Shown: piece by piece, positions 1 through 7,338 of the stretch
Numbering within the stretch: position 1 is the stretch's first letter
Layout of the letters: every line of letters starts with the position of its first letter
IMG/VR virus record: IMGVR_UViG_3300037485_000114
Coordinates: 1 to 30,187 of that record
Strand: one strand, 5' to 3'
DNA from: a virus
Length of the DNA: 30,187 bases
Position numbers and translations under genes: made by a program
The notes under the pieces: generated by a model
Databases searched by the model: none
What the model was told of the DNA's origin: nothing
The model's input: only the letters and a program-made list of their open reading frames with translations

Positions 1-513
1 TAATTTTAATTTAGGTTTCTCCTGTTCAAATGCCGGTATTAAAAACGGTTGAGGTCTTAACCCCTTTCTTAATATACTTAGAGCAATAATATAAGCAGCC
101 GACTTGGTTTGTTTGCCACTTGCTATTCCTTTCTTTTCTACCCACATCATTAAAGCCTTAACCATTTCTTTAAACGTTCCGCCTGTTTTAGTCTTGAACT
201 GTGATGCGTAAGTTTCATAACCCTTAGGAATAGAAACCTTGCCACCTGTTCCAAACTCTATATAAGGCGCATATCTTGCACTTGCTCCAATAGTAAACAT
301 AAACTTATTAGCCGCCGGAGAAACCGACTCAATAAATATAGTATTCCTTAAAGTACCTAAATTAACCGGAGCTAATCTCTTGGCATCGGAATATATCTTT
401 AAGGCTGAGGCACCTACTTCATCTTTGATTTCAGCTTGAACCTTTTTACTGTACCTATCAAACTTACCCAAAGTTTCGCTCATTCCTTTTATGTCTATTG
501 TTATCGTAGCCAT
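1..513 (-). CDS. HK97 gp10-like head-tail/tail completion protein, partial (3' end beyond the window)
   Basis: The start codon is at 513-511 and the frame runs off the left edge; by comparison with the full copy at 28724-29272 about 12 C-terminal codons are missing. The visible protein has the HK97 gp10 family pattern: a helical N-terminus (SETLGKFDRYSKKV), the tract ARYAPYIEFGTGGKVSIP in the middle, and a C-terminal LRPQPFLIPAFEQEKPKL tract, the usual R-P-x-P-F-L-x-PAF family signature. Members sit at the head-tail interface of siphoviruses and help complete the tail. The start directly abuts the stop of the head-closure gene. The segment of roughly residues 50-75 differs strongly from the other copy, so this is a distinct allele rather than an exact repeat. 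Confidence 0.85.
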   Translation of the reverse strand, partial: MATITIDIKGMSETLGKFDRYSKKVQAEIKDEVGASALKIYSDAKRLAPVNLGTLRNTIFIESVSPAANKFMFTIGASARYAPYIEFGTGGKVSIPKGYETYASQFKTKTGGTFKEMVKALMMWVEKKGIASGKQTKSAAYIIALSILRKGLRPQPFLIPAFEQEKPKLKL

Positions 514-855
514 TTAAGCGTACATTTCTATTTCCCAAAATCTATGCGCATTGTCCACGTCCTTAATTGAATGGATTGTAAAAGTTTGTCCCTCTACAAC
601 TAATTGATAAGTATCTCCTATTGTTAGGTCATATCTAAGAAATAGCTTCGCATATCTAGTAAAAGATAGCTGCATCTCTAATAACGCTCTATTTTGCGGC
701 TGAGGCCTATAATCGCCCCATACAGTCGCTTGAAGCGCAAAAGTAGTAGTAAAGCCGCCCTCGCCATCGCTTGTCCGTGTTGGAGCGTAAACGCCCACTA
801 AACGGGTCATCGAATTAGCGTCAACGTAATTGTCTTTATGTAGTCCTATTCTCAT
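514..855 (-). CDS. Head-closure / head-tail adaptor protein (SPP1 gp16 / HK97 adaptor type), left copy
   Basis: The open frame extends to 981, but I choose the internal ATG at 855. This gives 113 residues beginning MRIGLHKDNY and places the start one base after the stop of the gp6-like gene (TAATATG), a junction used elsewhere in this genome; the upstream extension would overlap the gp6-like gene by 125 bases. Phage head-closure proteins are usually about 100-115 residues. The protein is beta-rich (VGVYAPTRTSDGEGGFTTTF, TYQLVVEGQTFTIHSIKDVD) as expected for the small barrel that caps the connector. It would stack below the gp6-like ring and seal DNA in the filled head. It differs from the right copy at only one residue within this span (FALQ against FTLQ). 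Confidence 0.8.
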   Translation of the reverse strand: MRIGLHKDNYVDANSMTRLVGVYAPTRTSDGEGGFTTTFALQATVWGDYRPQPQNRALLEMQLSFTRYAKLFLRYDLTIGDTYQLVVEGQTFTIHSIKDVDNAHRFWEIEMYA

Positions 856-856
856 A

Positions 857-1387
857 TTATAAAATTGGGCTTGTTCTTGTCCATCTTTGACATACTCGCC
901 AAGTTTTCTCACATACTCCCATATCGTCAACGTCCATACCTCTATTCTCGTAACCGTAGTTAATTTGATCCAATATAGCAATCTTTATCTCTTTTGGAAC
1001 AGTTGACATTCCAGTTGTATAAATAGCTTTCATATTCGCCCATTGTGGACGTTGTAAGTTTGGGTTTGGTCCACCTACTAAAATATAAACAGTATTAGCG
1101 ATTGCGTTACCGTTAGCATCCGTTAAGCTAGTAAAGGCAGTCATCGGACCATAAGGAAGCTGAAAATCACCGGCTGAGTTAGTAAACCACAAAGTCACCG
1201 TTTTAGGCGTAATACTTATGTTAGCGGCTTTCTCGACTGCTAATCTTGATTGGGTGATTAATTCATTAAACAAAGCATCTTCAACGTTGTTATCAACTCT
1301 GCAATATGCCTTTGCCTCTGCGAGTGTTACTGGCTCCGTTATAGTGCCTAAATCTACTTGCGTGTAATCTATAATAAAATTATACAT
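857..1387 (-). CDS. Head-tail connector protein, HK97 gp6-like, left copy
   Basis: The product has 176 residues. The N-terminal part (EPVTLAEAKAYCRVDNNVEDALFNELITQSRLAVEKAANISI) is the classic gp6-like helical connector segment: L-x-E-A-K-x-Y-x-R-V-D followed by D-x-L-x-x-x-L-I-x-x-A/S-R. The C-terminal half carries the typical VPKEIKIAILDQINYGYENRG helix. Members form the ring under the portal in siphovirus heads. The gene starts just downstream of the capsid terminator and a TAAATTTG element and ends in TAATATG coupled to the head-closure gene. The DANGNAIANTVYILVG segment reads GNAVSSDV in the right copy, a cluster of changes that suggests selection or recombination. Confidence 0.88.
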   Translation of the reverse strand: MYNFIIDYTQVDLGTITEPVTLAEAKAYCRVDNNVEDALFNELITQSRLAVEKAANISITPKTVTLWFTNSAGDFQLPYGPMTAFTSLTDANGNAIANTVYILVGGPNPNLQRPQWANMKAIYTTGMSTVPKEIKIAILDQINYGYENRGMDVDDMGVCEKTWRVCQRWTRTSPIL

Positions 1388-1400
1388 ATTCCCTTTTTTA

Positions 1401-1408
1401 CAAATTTA
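1401..1408 (-). promoter_or_regulatory. Possible -7 element (TAAATTTG) upstream of the connector gene
   Basis: The minus strand reads TAAATTTG, an exact fit to the Bacteroidota -7 consensus TAnnTTTG, between the capsid terminator and the connector start at 1387. No TTTG or TTG is found at the expected 19-21 base spacing; the nearest TTG is 26 bases away. A promoter directly after a terminator would make sense, but the call is weak. Confidence 0.3.
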
Positions 1409-1419
1409 CAATAATATAA

Positions 1420-1450
1420 ATAAAAAACCCCCACCAATTAAGGTGAGGGC
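1420..1450 (-). terminator. Intrinsic terminator after the major capsid gene
   Basis: On the minus strand CCCTCACC (1449-1442), a six-base loop (TTAATT) and GGTGGGGG (1435-1428) form an 8-bp stem with one T-G wobble, followed by six T (1427-1422). It lies 22 bases past the capsid stop and should end the packaging/head transcript, separating capsid from the connector and tail genes. The right end of the window stops at the matching first stem base, so the right copy of the repeat lacks the hairpin. Confidence 0.85.
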
Positions 1451-1471
1451 AATTTTATAAGTAGAACTTAA

Positions 1472-2560
1472 TTAAACGTTACCTAAGTCAGCGAAAATAG
1501 CTGAAGTTGGTTGCATTAAGTTAATGTCCTCATAACACTCGATACGAGCAGTAACCATATTTTGTTGGAAGTTACTAGCATTCTCATAAGAGAACTCAAT
1601 AGCTAATCCTTCAACTTCAACACGCTCACAGAAATTGTTATCTAAGATTAACACTTTGTCGTCAGCTACCCAAGAAGCAGAGATAACAGGTGTACCCCAA
1701 ATAGTGATCCCACCGTTAGGGTTAACAATAACTGATCCACTACCTGCGTAGTAACCTAAAGTGATTGTCTCTTTTAATAAACGTCCCATTTGAGTTGGAG
1801 AAACTAATGCAACCGAAGCTACAAAGTTTGCACTCTTTTGGTTACCGATATAGTCAACTAATTGCTTTAAATCAACAGTCTCAGCAGTTGTTGTAGAACC
1901 TGTTGCAGCACCGCTTACAGTTGTATAGAAAGCACTGTTCTCAGCTTTGTAGAAATCTCTTGTTAACATTCTTGGTAAAGTTGTACTCAAGAAAGGAAGA
2001 GAACGAGCCATTTGCTTAGAGAAAGTTGAGAAACCTGCGATATAGTCATTAACTACTTTTACTTCGCTTAATGCGTAGCTATTCTCGCCTTTGTTAGAAC
2101 CTTCAGTTTGTGCGCCAATGTTGTTGGTAGTTGCAGTTTCTTTGTAGAATACATAAAGACCGCTTTCGCTACGAACAGTTGGAACTAAGTCACGGAAATT
2201 TACCGCTTGACCTGGTAAAACTGAAGCGTTAGGAGCATAAGATGCTTGAGCGTCTCCTGTTAAAGAAGCTGATAAAGTCATAGACTTTACATCGCTTAAA
2301 TCTAAACGGAACTTACCGCTAGACTTCATTGTTTTTTCCATTTCGTCCATACGACCTTCTAATTTCTCAATGATAGCCTCGTCCATAAACTTAACTTGCT
2401 TAGAAGCTGCTTTCTTTTGAGCTACATTTTGTGCGTCGATTTGCTTTTGTGTTTCGTCCGCTAACACTTTGATTGAAGCTTTTACTTCATCGATTTGAGC
2501 AGCAACGTCGGATTTAATTCCTTTTACGTTTTCAGCCATTTCGTTAATTACGTTTTCCAT
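1472..2560 (-). CDS. Major capsid protein, HK97 fold
   Basis: The product has 362 residues. Residues 1 to about 85 form a charged coiled coil (MENVINEMAENVKGIKSDV... KQIDAQNVAQKKAASKQVKF), the delta/scaffold domain that HK97-type capsids carry and the neighbouring protease removes. From about residue 105 the mature capsid pattern follows: RDLVPTVRSESGLYVFYKE (N-arm and E-loop region), AQTEGSNKGENSYALSEV, SLPFLSTTLPRMLTRDF in the spine helix region, LVSPTQMGRLL and GGITIWGTPVISASWVADDKVLILD in the P and A domains. Its order after portal, MuF protein and protease is the HK97 arrangement. The gene is followed by a strong terminator, which fits a highly expressed protein. The cleavage site is not determined here. 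Confidence 0.95.
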   Translation of the reverse strand: MENVINEMAENVKGIKSDVAAQIDEVKASIKVLADETQKQIDAQNVAQKKAASKQVKFMDEAIIEKLEGRMDEMEKTMKSSGKFRLDLSDVKSMTLSASLTGDAQASYAPNASVLPGQAVNFRDLVPTVRSESGLYVFYKETATTNNIGAQTEGSNKGENSYALSEVKVVNDYIAGFSTFSKQMARSLPFLSTTLPRMLTRDFYKAENSAFYTTVSGAATGSTTTAETVDLKQLVDYIGNQKSANFVASVALVSPTQMGRLLKETITLGYYAGSGSVIVNPNGGITIWGTPVISASWVADDKVLILDNNFCERVEVEGLAIEFSYENASNFQQNMVTARIECYEDINLMQPTSAIFADLGNV

Positions 2561-2562
2561 TT

Positions 2563-3330
2563 TTACTTTTTAAATAGATTGTTAAATTGTTTAATTGCCT
2601 TGAGAACTTGCTCCTCATCTTCTTTCTTTTCGTCTTGCACCGGCTCAACTGATTGCTCGGGTTGAGTGATTTCTTTGATTACTTCGATTTCTAATATGTC
2701 GCTTTGTATCCTCTTTATTTCAATCTCTATTAAGCTAAACATTTCATCGGTGAACTTGCCACCTTTAAATGCTTTGATTAGCCTTTCGAGTCTGTTGCTT
2801 AATTCTTGTTTTTTGTCCTTCATATCCATTTCCCCTTTAAATCCTAAAGTTGGGGTTTCAGGGTTTGCACCCCATAATACCGCCGAACCTTCGTACATCT
2901 TTAGCTCGGTGATTGTTCTTACTCCCTCTTTGTCAACGTTAGATTGCATTGTGCTAAATCCTATTGAGTGTTGGTTGATAAGACCGGCTTCGTATAACTT
3001 GATAATGTCTTCGCCTTTCTCAGTTTCTATAATTGGAGTAATTGCGATTAGCATATCATTCTCAATATATATTTGCTCAGGCTTACCGATAACGTTATTC
3101 ATATCGGCGCAATGGTCAACTAAAGACCATATAAGATTTTTACCGGCCGGTCCACGTTCTGCTAAGGTTTTAGTAAACGCTTCAGGTACGATAATATCGT
3201 TATCTAAATCAATGTTACCGCATCTTGCCCATACGGCTTTTACTCGGCGTTGCTCGGTGTCAACGTCCATAATGTTATAGCCGTAATCGTCTTTTTGAAC
3301 AAGTGTATTTTTTAATTGCATTGTACTCAT
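2563..3330 (-). CDS. Prohead protease, HK97 (S78) family
   Basis: The product has 255 residues. The family core is visible in order: VWARCGNIDLDNDIIVPEAFTKTL (about residues 33-56, the typical D-x-x-x-D/E-x-I-x-P-x-A-F start), a histidine in WSLVDHCADM (His73) and a serine in NQHSIGFS (Ser122), the expected His and Ser of this fold. The segment EGSAVLWGANPETPTLGF closes the domain. The C-terminal about 90 residues are charged and probably coiled coil, and may act as a scaffold or self-processing tail. It matures the capsid by removing the delta domain of the next gene product, two bases downstream. Confidence 0.93.
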   Translation of the reverse strand: MSTMQLKNTLVQKDDYGYNIMDVDTEQRRVKAVWARCGNIDLDNDIIVPEAFTKTLAERGPAGKNLIWSLVDHCADMNNVIGKPEQIYIENDMLIAITPIIETEKGEDIIKLYEAGLINQHSIGFSTMQSNVDKEGVRTITELKMYEGSAVLWGANPETPTLGFKGEMDMKDKKQELSNRLERLIKAFKGGKFTDEMFSLIEIEIKRIQSDILEIEVIKEITQPEQSVEPVQDEKKEDEEQVLKAIKQFNNLFKK

Positions 3331-3335
3331 TTGAA

Positions 3336-3343
3336 CAAAGTTA
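3336..3343 (-). promoter_or_regulatory. Possible -7 element (TAACTTTG) before the protease gene
   Basis: The 25-base gap between the MuF-type gene and the protease gene contains TAACTTTG on the minus strand, an exact fit to TAnnTTTG. The same octamer precedes the portal gene. No convincing -33 TTTG is present at the usual distance, so this is only a candidate internal promoter. Confidence 0.25.
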
Positions 3344-3355
3344 TTATTTTTTTAA

Positions 3356-4231
3356 TTATGTTAATGCGTCCGCTAATAATTGCCCTATTTCATAAGCGGC
3401 TAAGTTTGTTAATAGTTCCCAAAGTAACCCTGCGTCACCCATTGGCGGGTTGTCTGCTAATCTCTTTAATTTGCCATCCGGTCCTCGCACGGCTTCATAT
3501 CCTAAAGTACATCGACAGTTGCAAACGTTACCTGCGTGAGCTAACGGATCGCCTGGGTGTAGCATATTATCGATATATGTTTTTGCCGGTACTACAAACT
3601 TTTGGTCCATTGCAACTTGTATTCCGTCCATGTGATAATGGTCGTTTGCATCTCTTGGTATTCGTCTTGTCCTATTATCTTTTGCTGCGATCCATTCTTT
3701 GTTTGTTACTAAACCTGTGGACATTGCGCCAACCATTGAACCAATATTAGCAGCTCTTGCCGTTTCCGTTCTAGCAATTAACTCGGCTCTATAATTTGTT
3801 AGTCCCGAAGTTTTAAGCAATGCAATAATCTCGTTCATTGATAAGCCTTGTTCTTGTCCTTGTATTAAGAACTTTCTTATTTGCTCCTTTGTTGTATCGG
3901 TTATATCTCCGGCTAATTGTGCCAATCCTTTTGTCTCTAGGTACTTGATTATAACGTAAGCAAATAGGCTAGTTTTAGCACTCTTTGTTTCCATTGGAAC
4001 GTATGCGCCCTTTGCGCCCTTTTTTACGTCTTTCTCGGCTATCAATCCCATTTTAGTACCTAAGGCAACGTGCAACTGTTTAATCGTCTTCTCAAGGCTT
4101 TTATCGCTAATTGCGTCAAAGTCTTGAGTACGGCAATAAGTGTCCACCTGTTTTTGTAATTCCTTTTTGAATTTAGGAGAATACTGAACTAAGGCATTCA
4201 TATAAAGTTTCCTATAATCTTGCCAAATCAT
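3356..4231 (-). CDS. Minor head protein, MuF / SPP1 gp7-like
   Basis: The product has 291 residues. The N-terminal half is helical. The MuF domain spans about residues 145-245 and shows the usual landmarks: RAELIARTETARAANIGSM (148-165), a W-I-A-A-K-D-N-R-T-R segment (180-189), the D-A-N-D-H-Y-H segment (194-200), LHPGDPLAHAGNVCNCRC (224-241) with Cys237, Cys239 and Cys241. These proteins bind the portal or travel inside the head in few copies and assist assembly or DNA delivery. The gene follows the portal gene by three bases. The C-terminal tail after residue 250 is short and has no recognisable toxin domain, unlike some MuF fusions. Confidence 0.92.
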   Translation of the reverse strand: MIWQDYRKLYMNALVQYSPKFKKELQKQVDTYCRTQDFDAISDKSLEKTIKQLHVALGTKMGLIAEKDVKKGAKGAYVPMETKSAKTSLFAYVIIKYLETKGLAQLAGDITDTTKEQIRKFLIQGQEQGLSMNEIIALLKTSGLTNYRAELIARTETARAANIGSMVGAMSTGLVTNKEWIAAKDNRTRRIPRDANDHYHMDGIQVAMDQKFVVPAKTYIDNMLHPGDPLAHAGNVCNCRCTLGYEAVRGPDGKLKRLADNPPMGDAGLLWELLTNLAAYEIGQLLADALT

Positions 4232-4234
4232 TTT

Positions 4235-5626
4235 TTATGGCTTTTGAGGTGTTGGCTCCGTGATAGTTAAAGGTTGGAATTGGTCAATAGGTTGTAGGCC
4301 ACTAGGAACGTAAAGTTTTTCTAGCTCTTCGGTTGGAATATAATCAGGGTTTTTAAGTCCCATTATCTCCATCTTTTGCGCCGGTGAAATCCACCACGCA
4401 GTATTTAACCAGGCAACCTGCTCAGCTTTGTTTGCTTCTAATTCTTGATATACTTGAATGTCATATCCTATATAAACGTTCGTGCCTTTATAACCCCAAT
4501 CACTATGCAATTTTCTATTCAACTGTTCTGCAATAGCATCTAGTAAAGGAATAGCGCAACGCAATGTTAAAGCCTTTTCGCCCTCTCTTTGGTTGTTATA
4601 TGTTTTGTTGTCTGCATCATTTAATAATTGACTAGGCACTCCGTAAATATTACAAAGTGACTTCATATCCCACTTCTCACTCTCAATGATATTTAATTCA
4701 ACAGGACTTAAACCGATTTGTTTCCAGTCCACTTTGTATCCTGATACTGCAATAGAATTAAAGTTACTTGCTCCGCCTTTCTCGCTAATTGATTTCTTTA
4801 ACGCTTGAGCTTGTTGAGTTCCACTTGTAGGGTCGAACCTGTCATCGTTCATAAACAATACACCGGCCGGTCCACCATTTTGAAACGATGCAACCGCAGC
4901 CGTCTTAGCTTCGTTAGATCGTGTTAAAGTTCTAGCCGCTGCCATTAACGGCGATTGACCGTAAAGTTCGTTTCCGGTTACAGTCCAATAAGGGTTAAAG
5001 TATTTATCGTGTAATATTTCTTTTGTGCTGAATGACCATAACTTACCATAGTATAATTGATAGCCTACTCTTGTAGGTGGAAACACTTCTATATCCGCAA
5101 TGATTGCCATAAACTGAGCCGGTAAAGCAAACAGTTCAAAAGGTTTGCCATCGTTAGCTCCGCCTTCAATCATTTTAGCATAGATAAAAGTATTGCCTGT
5201 TAATAGTTTAAATCCGCACCATTGCTCTACTAAGTCTGCCCAGGTGTCCTCTTCGTTAGGATATTTAAGCAACTGATTTAAACGTGCGTCTCCATCGTAT
5301 AGTTCAAATGCTTTCTTATGTAATTGTGTTACTTCATTCCAATTCTCAATCTTATCCGGCTGCTTCATTAATGACTTGTAACGCTTTGCTGCGGTTTGGT
5401 CAATAATTTTATAAACGTGGAAAGGAGCAAGTTTTGCTTTATCAGTAATTAACTTTACGATTGAATAAACTATATCATTTGATTGATAACCGTCTCTAAC
5501 GTAAGCCTGTGCGTTTTGCCCTTGCCAAGTAACTATCCCTTGTTGAATTGCTACTTGAGTATTGAACGGCATTTGAGGTAAAACAGTATTTACTTTCTTT
5601 TTACTAAAGAAATCTAATAAGCCCAT
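4235..5626 (-). CDS. Portal protein, HK97 family
   Basis: The product has 463 residues. It begins MGLLDFFSKKK and carries typical HK97 portal features: NDIVYSIVKLITDKAKLAPFHVY (about 49-71), a WADLVEQWCGFKLLTGNTFIYAKM wing segment, then NELYGQSPLMAAARTLTRSNEAKTAAVASFQNGGPAGVL and DMKSLCNIYGVPSQLLND in the stem and crown, close to family motifs. It forms the dodecameric ring at the packaging vertex, docks the terminase and later joins the connector proteins. It lies between the large terminase and the MuF protein, as usual. The C-terminus is proline-rich. The gap before it holds a TAACTTTG element. Confidence 0.95.
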   Translation of the reverse strand: MGLLDFFSKKKVNTVLPQMPFNTQVAIQQGIVTWQGQNAQAYVRDGYQSNDIVYSIVKLITDKAKLAPFHVYKIIDQTAAKRYKSLMKQPDKIENWNEVTQLHKKAFELYDGDARLNQLLKYPNEEDTWADLVEQWCGFKLLTGNTFIYAKMIEGGANDGKPFELFALPAQFMAIIADIEVFPPTRVGYQLYYGKLWSFSTKEILHDKYFNPYWTVTGNELYGQSPLMAAARTLTRSNEAKTAAVASFQNGGPAGVLFMNDDRFDPTSGTQQAQALKKSISEKGGASNFNSIAVSGYKVDWKQIGLSPVELNIIESEKWDMKSLCNIYGVPSQLLNDADNKTYNNQREGEKALTLRCAIPLLDAIAEQLNRKLHSDWGYKGTNVYIGYDIQVYQELEANKAEQVAWLNTAWWISPAQKMEIMGLKNPDYIPTEELEKLYVPSGLQPIDQFQPLTITEPTPQKP

Positions 5627-5642
5627 AAATGTACAATTTAGT

Positions 5643-5650
5643 CAAAGTTA
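5643..5650 (-). promoter_or_regulatory. Possible -7 element (TAACTTTG) before the portal gene
   Basis: The 35-base gap between large terminase and portal contains TAACTTTG on the minus strand, matching TAnnTTTG. The closest TTTG upstream is 28 bases away, longer than the usual 19-21, so the call is tentative. It could lift expression of the head genes above the terminase. Confidence 0.3.
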
Positions 5651-5661
5651 GTTATTTTATC

Positions 5662-6972
5662 CTAAAATACACTTACTACAAATTTTGGAGTATATTCAAA
5701 TATCATTCTCATAGCTAAACAGTCGGAGAAATCCGGGGACCGGCCAATCAAAGCCTTTACTTTATCCTTTGGTATTATACCCATACTACTGTCTTTGTCA
5801 ACGTGCTTTTGTTTTACTTGCTCTAACTCTTCTATGATTAGTTGCTTTTGTTTGCCGTCGGCATTGATATATAATTTACTATCATTTATTAACTCGGCTA
5901 ACTTATAATAGCATTGTGATTTAAGGTTATCGTAATTCTCTTTTGCCTTAGTGATTGGGTTTACTAACGCCCTTGAATTATTGACAAAGCCTTTGCATCT
6001 TAGTATATCGCATACGCCGCCACCTACTCCGTCCTCGTCCACTACGATATTAGAAGTAGCAACCTGGTATTCCTTTTGTAGTTTCTTTATTATCTCAGCG
6101 ACTTCGACAACGCTTTTACCATTGTATTGAAACAGTTTAACACGGTAGCCACTCCATAAGCCAATGACAGTACTATCGCCGCCGAAACGAGCAACGTCGC
6201 AAGAAATGTAAGATGAACCGTTAGGTAAATAATCGCTAGTAAAGCAGTCAAGTATTTTTTCATAGTCTATTAATTGAGCAGGATCGGATAAGTATTCCCA
6301 ATTACCATAAAGTAAACGCTCTTGGCTTACCTTATCTAAAGTCAATAAGTTCTCTTTATAGTGCTTTGATATGAAGGGATTGTCATCTATTAACGAGGAA
6401 ATAAATCTTTTATTGTGCTTAATTGTTCCGTCTTGCTGAGGCTTGTAGAACTCCGAGTAAGTCCAATTCTTTGCAGGGTTGCAAGTGTAAAGTATCTTAG
6501 GCACTAAATCGTTTTGGTCTAACTGAAATCTTATCCTTGATTTAATAATGTTACGAGCTTTATCGTCAACCTGGTTGGCCTCGTCAATAAATGCGTCCGT
6601 AATCTCAAGGGAGCCTAATTCATCAAAGTTTGGGTCGCTTGGATAGGAATATAAATCTTTAAGTAGAATAGTTGAGCCGTTAAAGAACTCTATTTGGCTC
6701 ATTTGCCCGTTATACTTATAATGTTTATTAGCCTCAAGTCCTTGCATCTTTGCCACCTGAAAGAATGATACTAAGGTAGTTTCTTTAAGCGTCTTTAATA
6801 CAGCACGGCCTATCAATCCTCTTGTATTAGGGTACTTTAATCGTTGCTTTAATTGCCAATAACAACCTAGCGCAGTCTTACCGCCACCGGCTCCACCACC
6901 AAATAGTATTTCGTTTGTTGTTTTATCCTCGAGCAAATCGAGTGCAATAGTTTGTTTTATGGATAATTCCAT
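5662..6972 (-). CDS. terL: Terminase large subunit (ATPase and nuclease)
   Basis: The product has 436 residues. The ATPase domain shows Walker A GGGAGGGKT (25-33), Walker B AFIDE (127-131, Asp130/Glu131) and a coupling motif LYTCNP (161-166). The RNase H-like nuclease domain has SCDVARFGGDST (Asp259), VVDEDGVGGG (311-319) and SPDFSDC (Asp414/Asp417), the acidic residues expected to bind two metals. It pumps DNA into the prohead through the portal and cuts the concatemer. The start codon overlaps the stop of the small-subunit gene (TAATG), so the two are translationally coupled. Length and order are normal for the family. Confidence 0.97.
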   Translation of the reverse strand: MELSIKQTIALDLLEDKTTNEILFGGGAGGGKTALGCYWQLKQRLKYPNTRGLIGRAVLKTLKETTLVSFFQVAKMQGLEANKHYKYNGQMSQIEFFNGSTILLKDLYSYPSDPNFDELGSLEITDAFIDEANQVDDKARNIIKSRIRFQLDQNDLVPKILYTCNPAKNWTYSEFYKPQQDGTIKHNKRFISSLIDDNPFISKHYKENLLTLDKVSQERLLYGNWEYLSDPAQLIDYEKILDCFTSDYLPNGSSYISCDVARFGGDSTVIGLWSGYRVKLFQYNGKSVVEVAEIIKKLQKEYQVATSNIVVDEDGVGGGVCDILRCKGFVNNSRALVNPITKAKENYDNLKSQCYYKLAELINDSKLYINADGKQKQLIIEELEQVKQKHVDKDSSMGIIPKDKVKALIGRSPDFSDCLAMRMIFEYTPKFVVSVF

Positions 6973-7316
6973 TATAGGCTGCCCTTATTTTCAACGTATG
7001 TTTTTTTCTCGTCCCAGTTAATTGTCATTGAGCCGGTTACTTCTAATTCGGTCGATTGCTTTGCTCTACCCTCTAACCTATCAAGGATTTCCTGATAAGC
7101 TCTTAAGTCGCCCTTAAATGCCTTTTGTAATACCATTAAGTCTAATTGCTCGGCCACCGTAAACTCTTCCTTTTGGCCTGTAATTGGGTTTGTCTTTATT
7201 TGTACTAATTCCAATAATCTAAGTAAACGGGTTTTACTATTAGGTACTCCTTTTGGTCTGCCTGGTCCTCCAGGTTTCCCTTTCTCAAATGGTACTAAAT
7301 TTTGTTCGTTTGCCAT
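6972..7316 (-). CDS. terS: Terminase small subunit-like DNA-binding protein
   Basis: The product has 114 residues. The N-terminus FEKGKPGGPGRPKGVPNSKT is the glycine/proline/lysine-rich tract (GxPxGxGRPKGxxN) common to small phage proteins placed before large terminases, followed by two helical segments (LLRLLELVQ, EQLDLMVLQKAFKGDLRAYQEILDRLEGR). The C-terminus is acidic to mixed. By position and pattern it should recognise the packaging site and hand DNA to the large subunit. I find no clear packaging-site repeat in the short gap in front of it. The functional call rests mostly on context. Confidence 0.82.
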   Translation of the reverse strand: MANEQNLVPFEKGKPGGPGRPKGVPNSKTRLLRLLELVQIKTNPITGQKEEFTVAEQLDLMVLQKAFKGDLRAYQEILDRLEGRAKQSTELEVTGSMTINWDEKKTYVENKGSL

Positions 7317-7338
7317 AATCTCACTTTATTTTCACTTT

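Larger units (their letters stand above)
1..1428. repeat. Left copy of imperfect terminal repeat
   Basis: This stretch matches 28760-30187 at a constant offset of 28759 with no insertion or deletion. The first about 125 bases are identical. Substitutions then cluster around 130-150, 205-230, 280-365 and 1085-1110. It holds most of the gp10-like gene, the head-closure gene and the gp6-like gene. The copies differ too much for sequencing noise, so they look like two strain alleles of one locus joined at the ends of a circular assembly. A real duplication is possible. Confidence 0.9.

Noticed and set aside
856-981. N-terminal extension of the head-closure gene up to 981 (and 29740 in the right copy)
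   Set aside because: It overlaps the gp6-like gene by 125 bases; the internal ATG after TAATATG gives the usual family length.
2666-3280. Long plus-strand open frame (204 codons) opposite the protease gene
   Set aside because: It is fully antisense to a well-supported prohead protease, low in complexity (S/L/I-rich) and has no family pattern; it is a shadow of the minus-strand gene.
3316-3750. Plus-strand open frame opposite the MuF-type gene
   Set aside because: Antisense to conserved MuF motifs, with leucine/cysteine-rich composition typical of a shadow frame.
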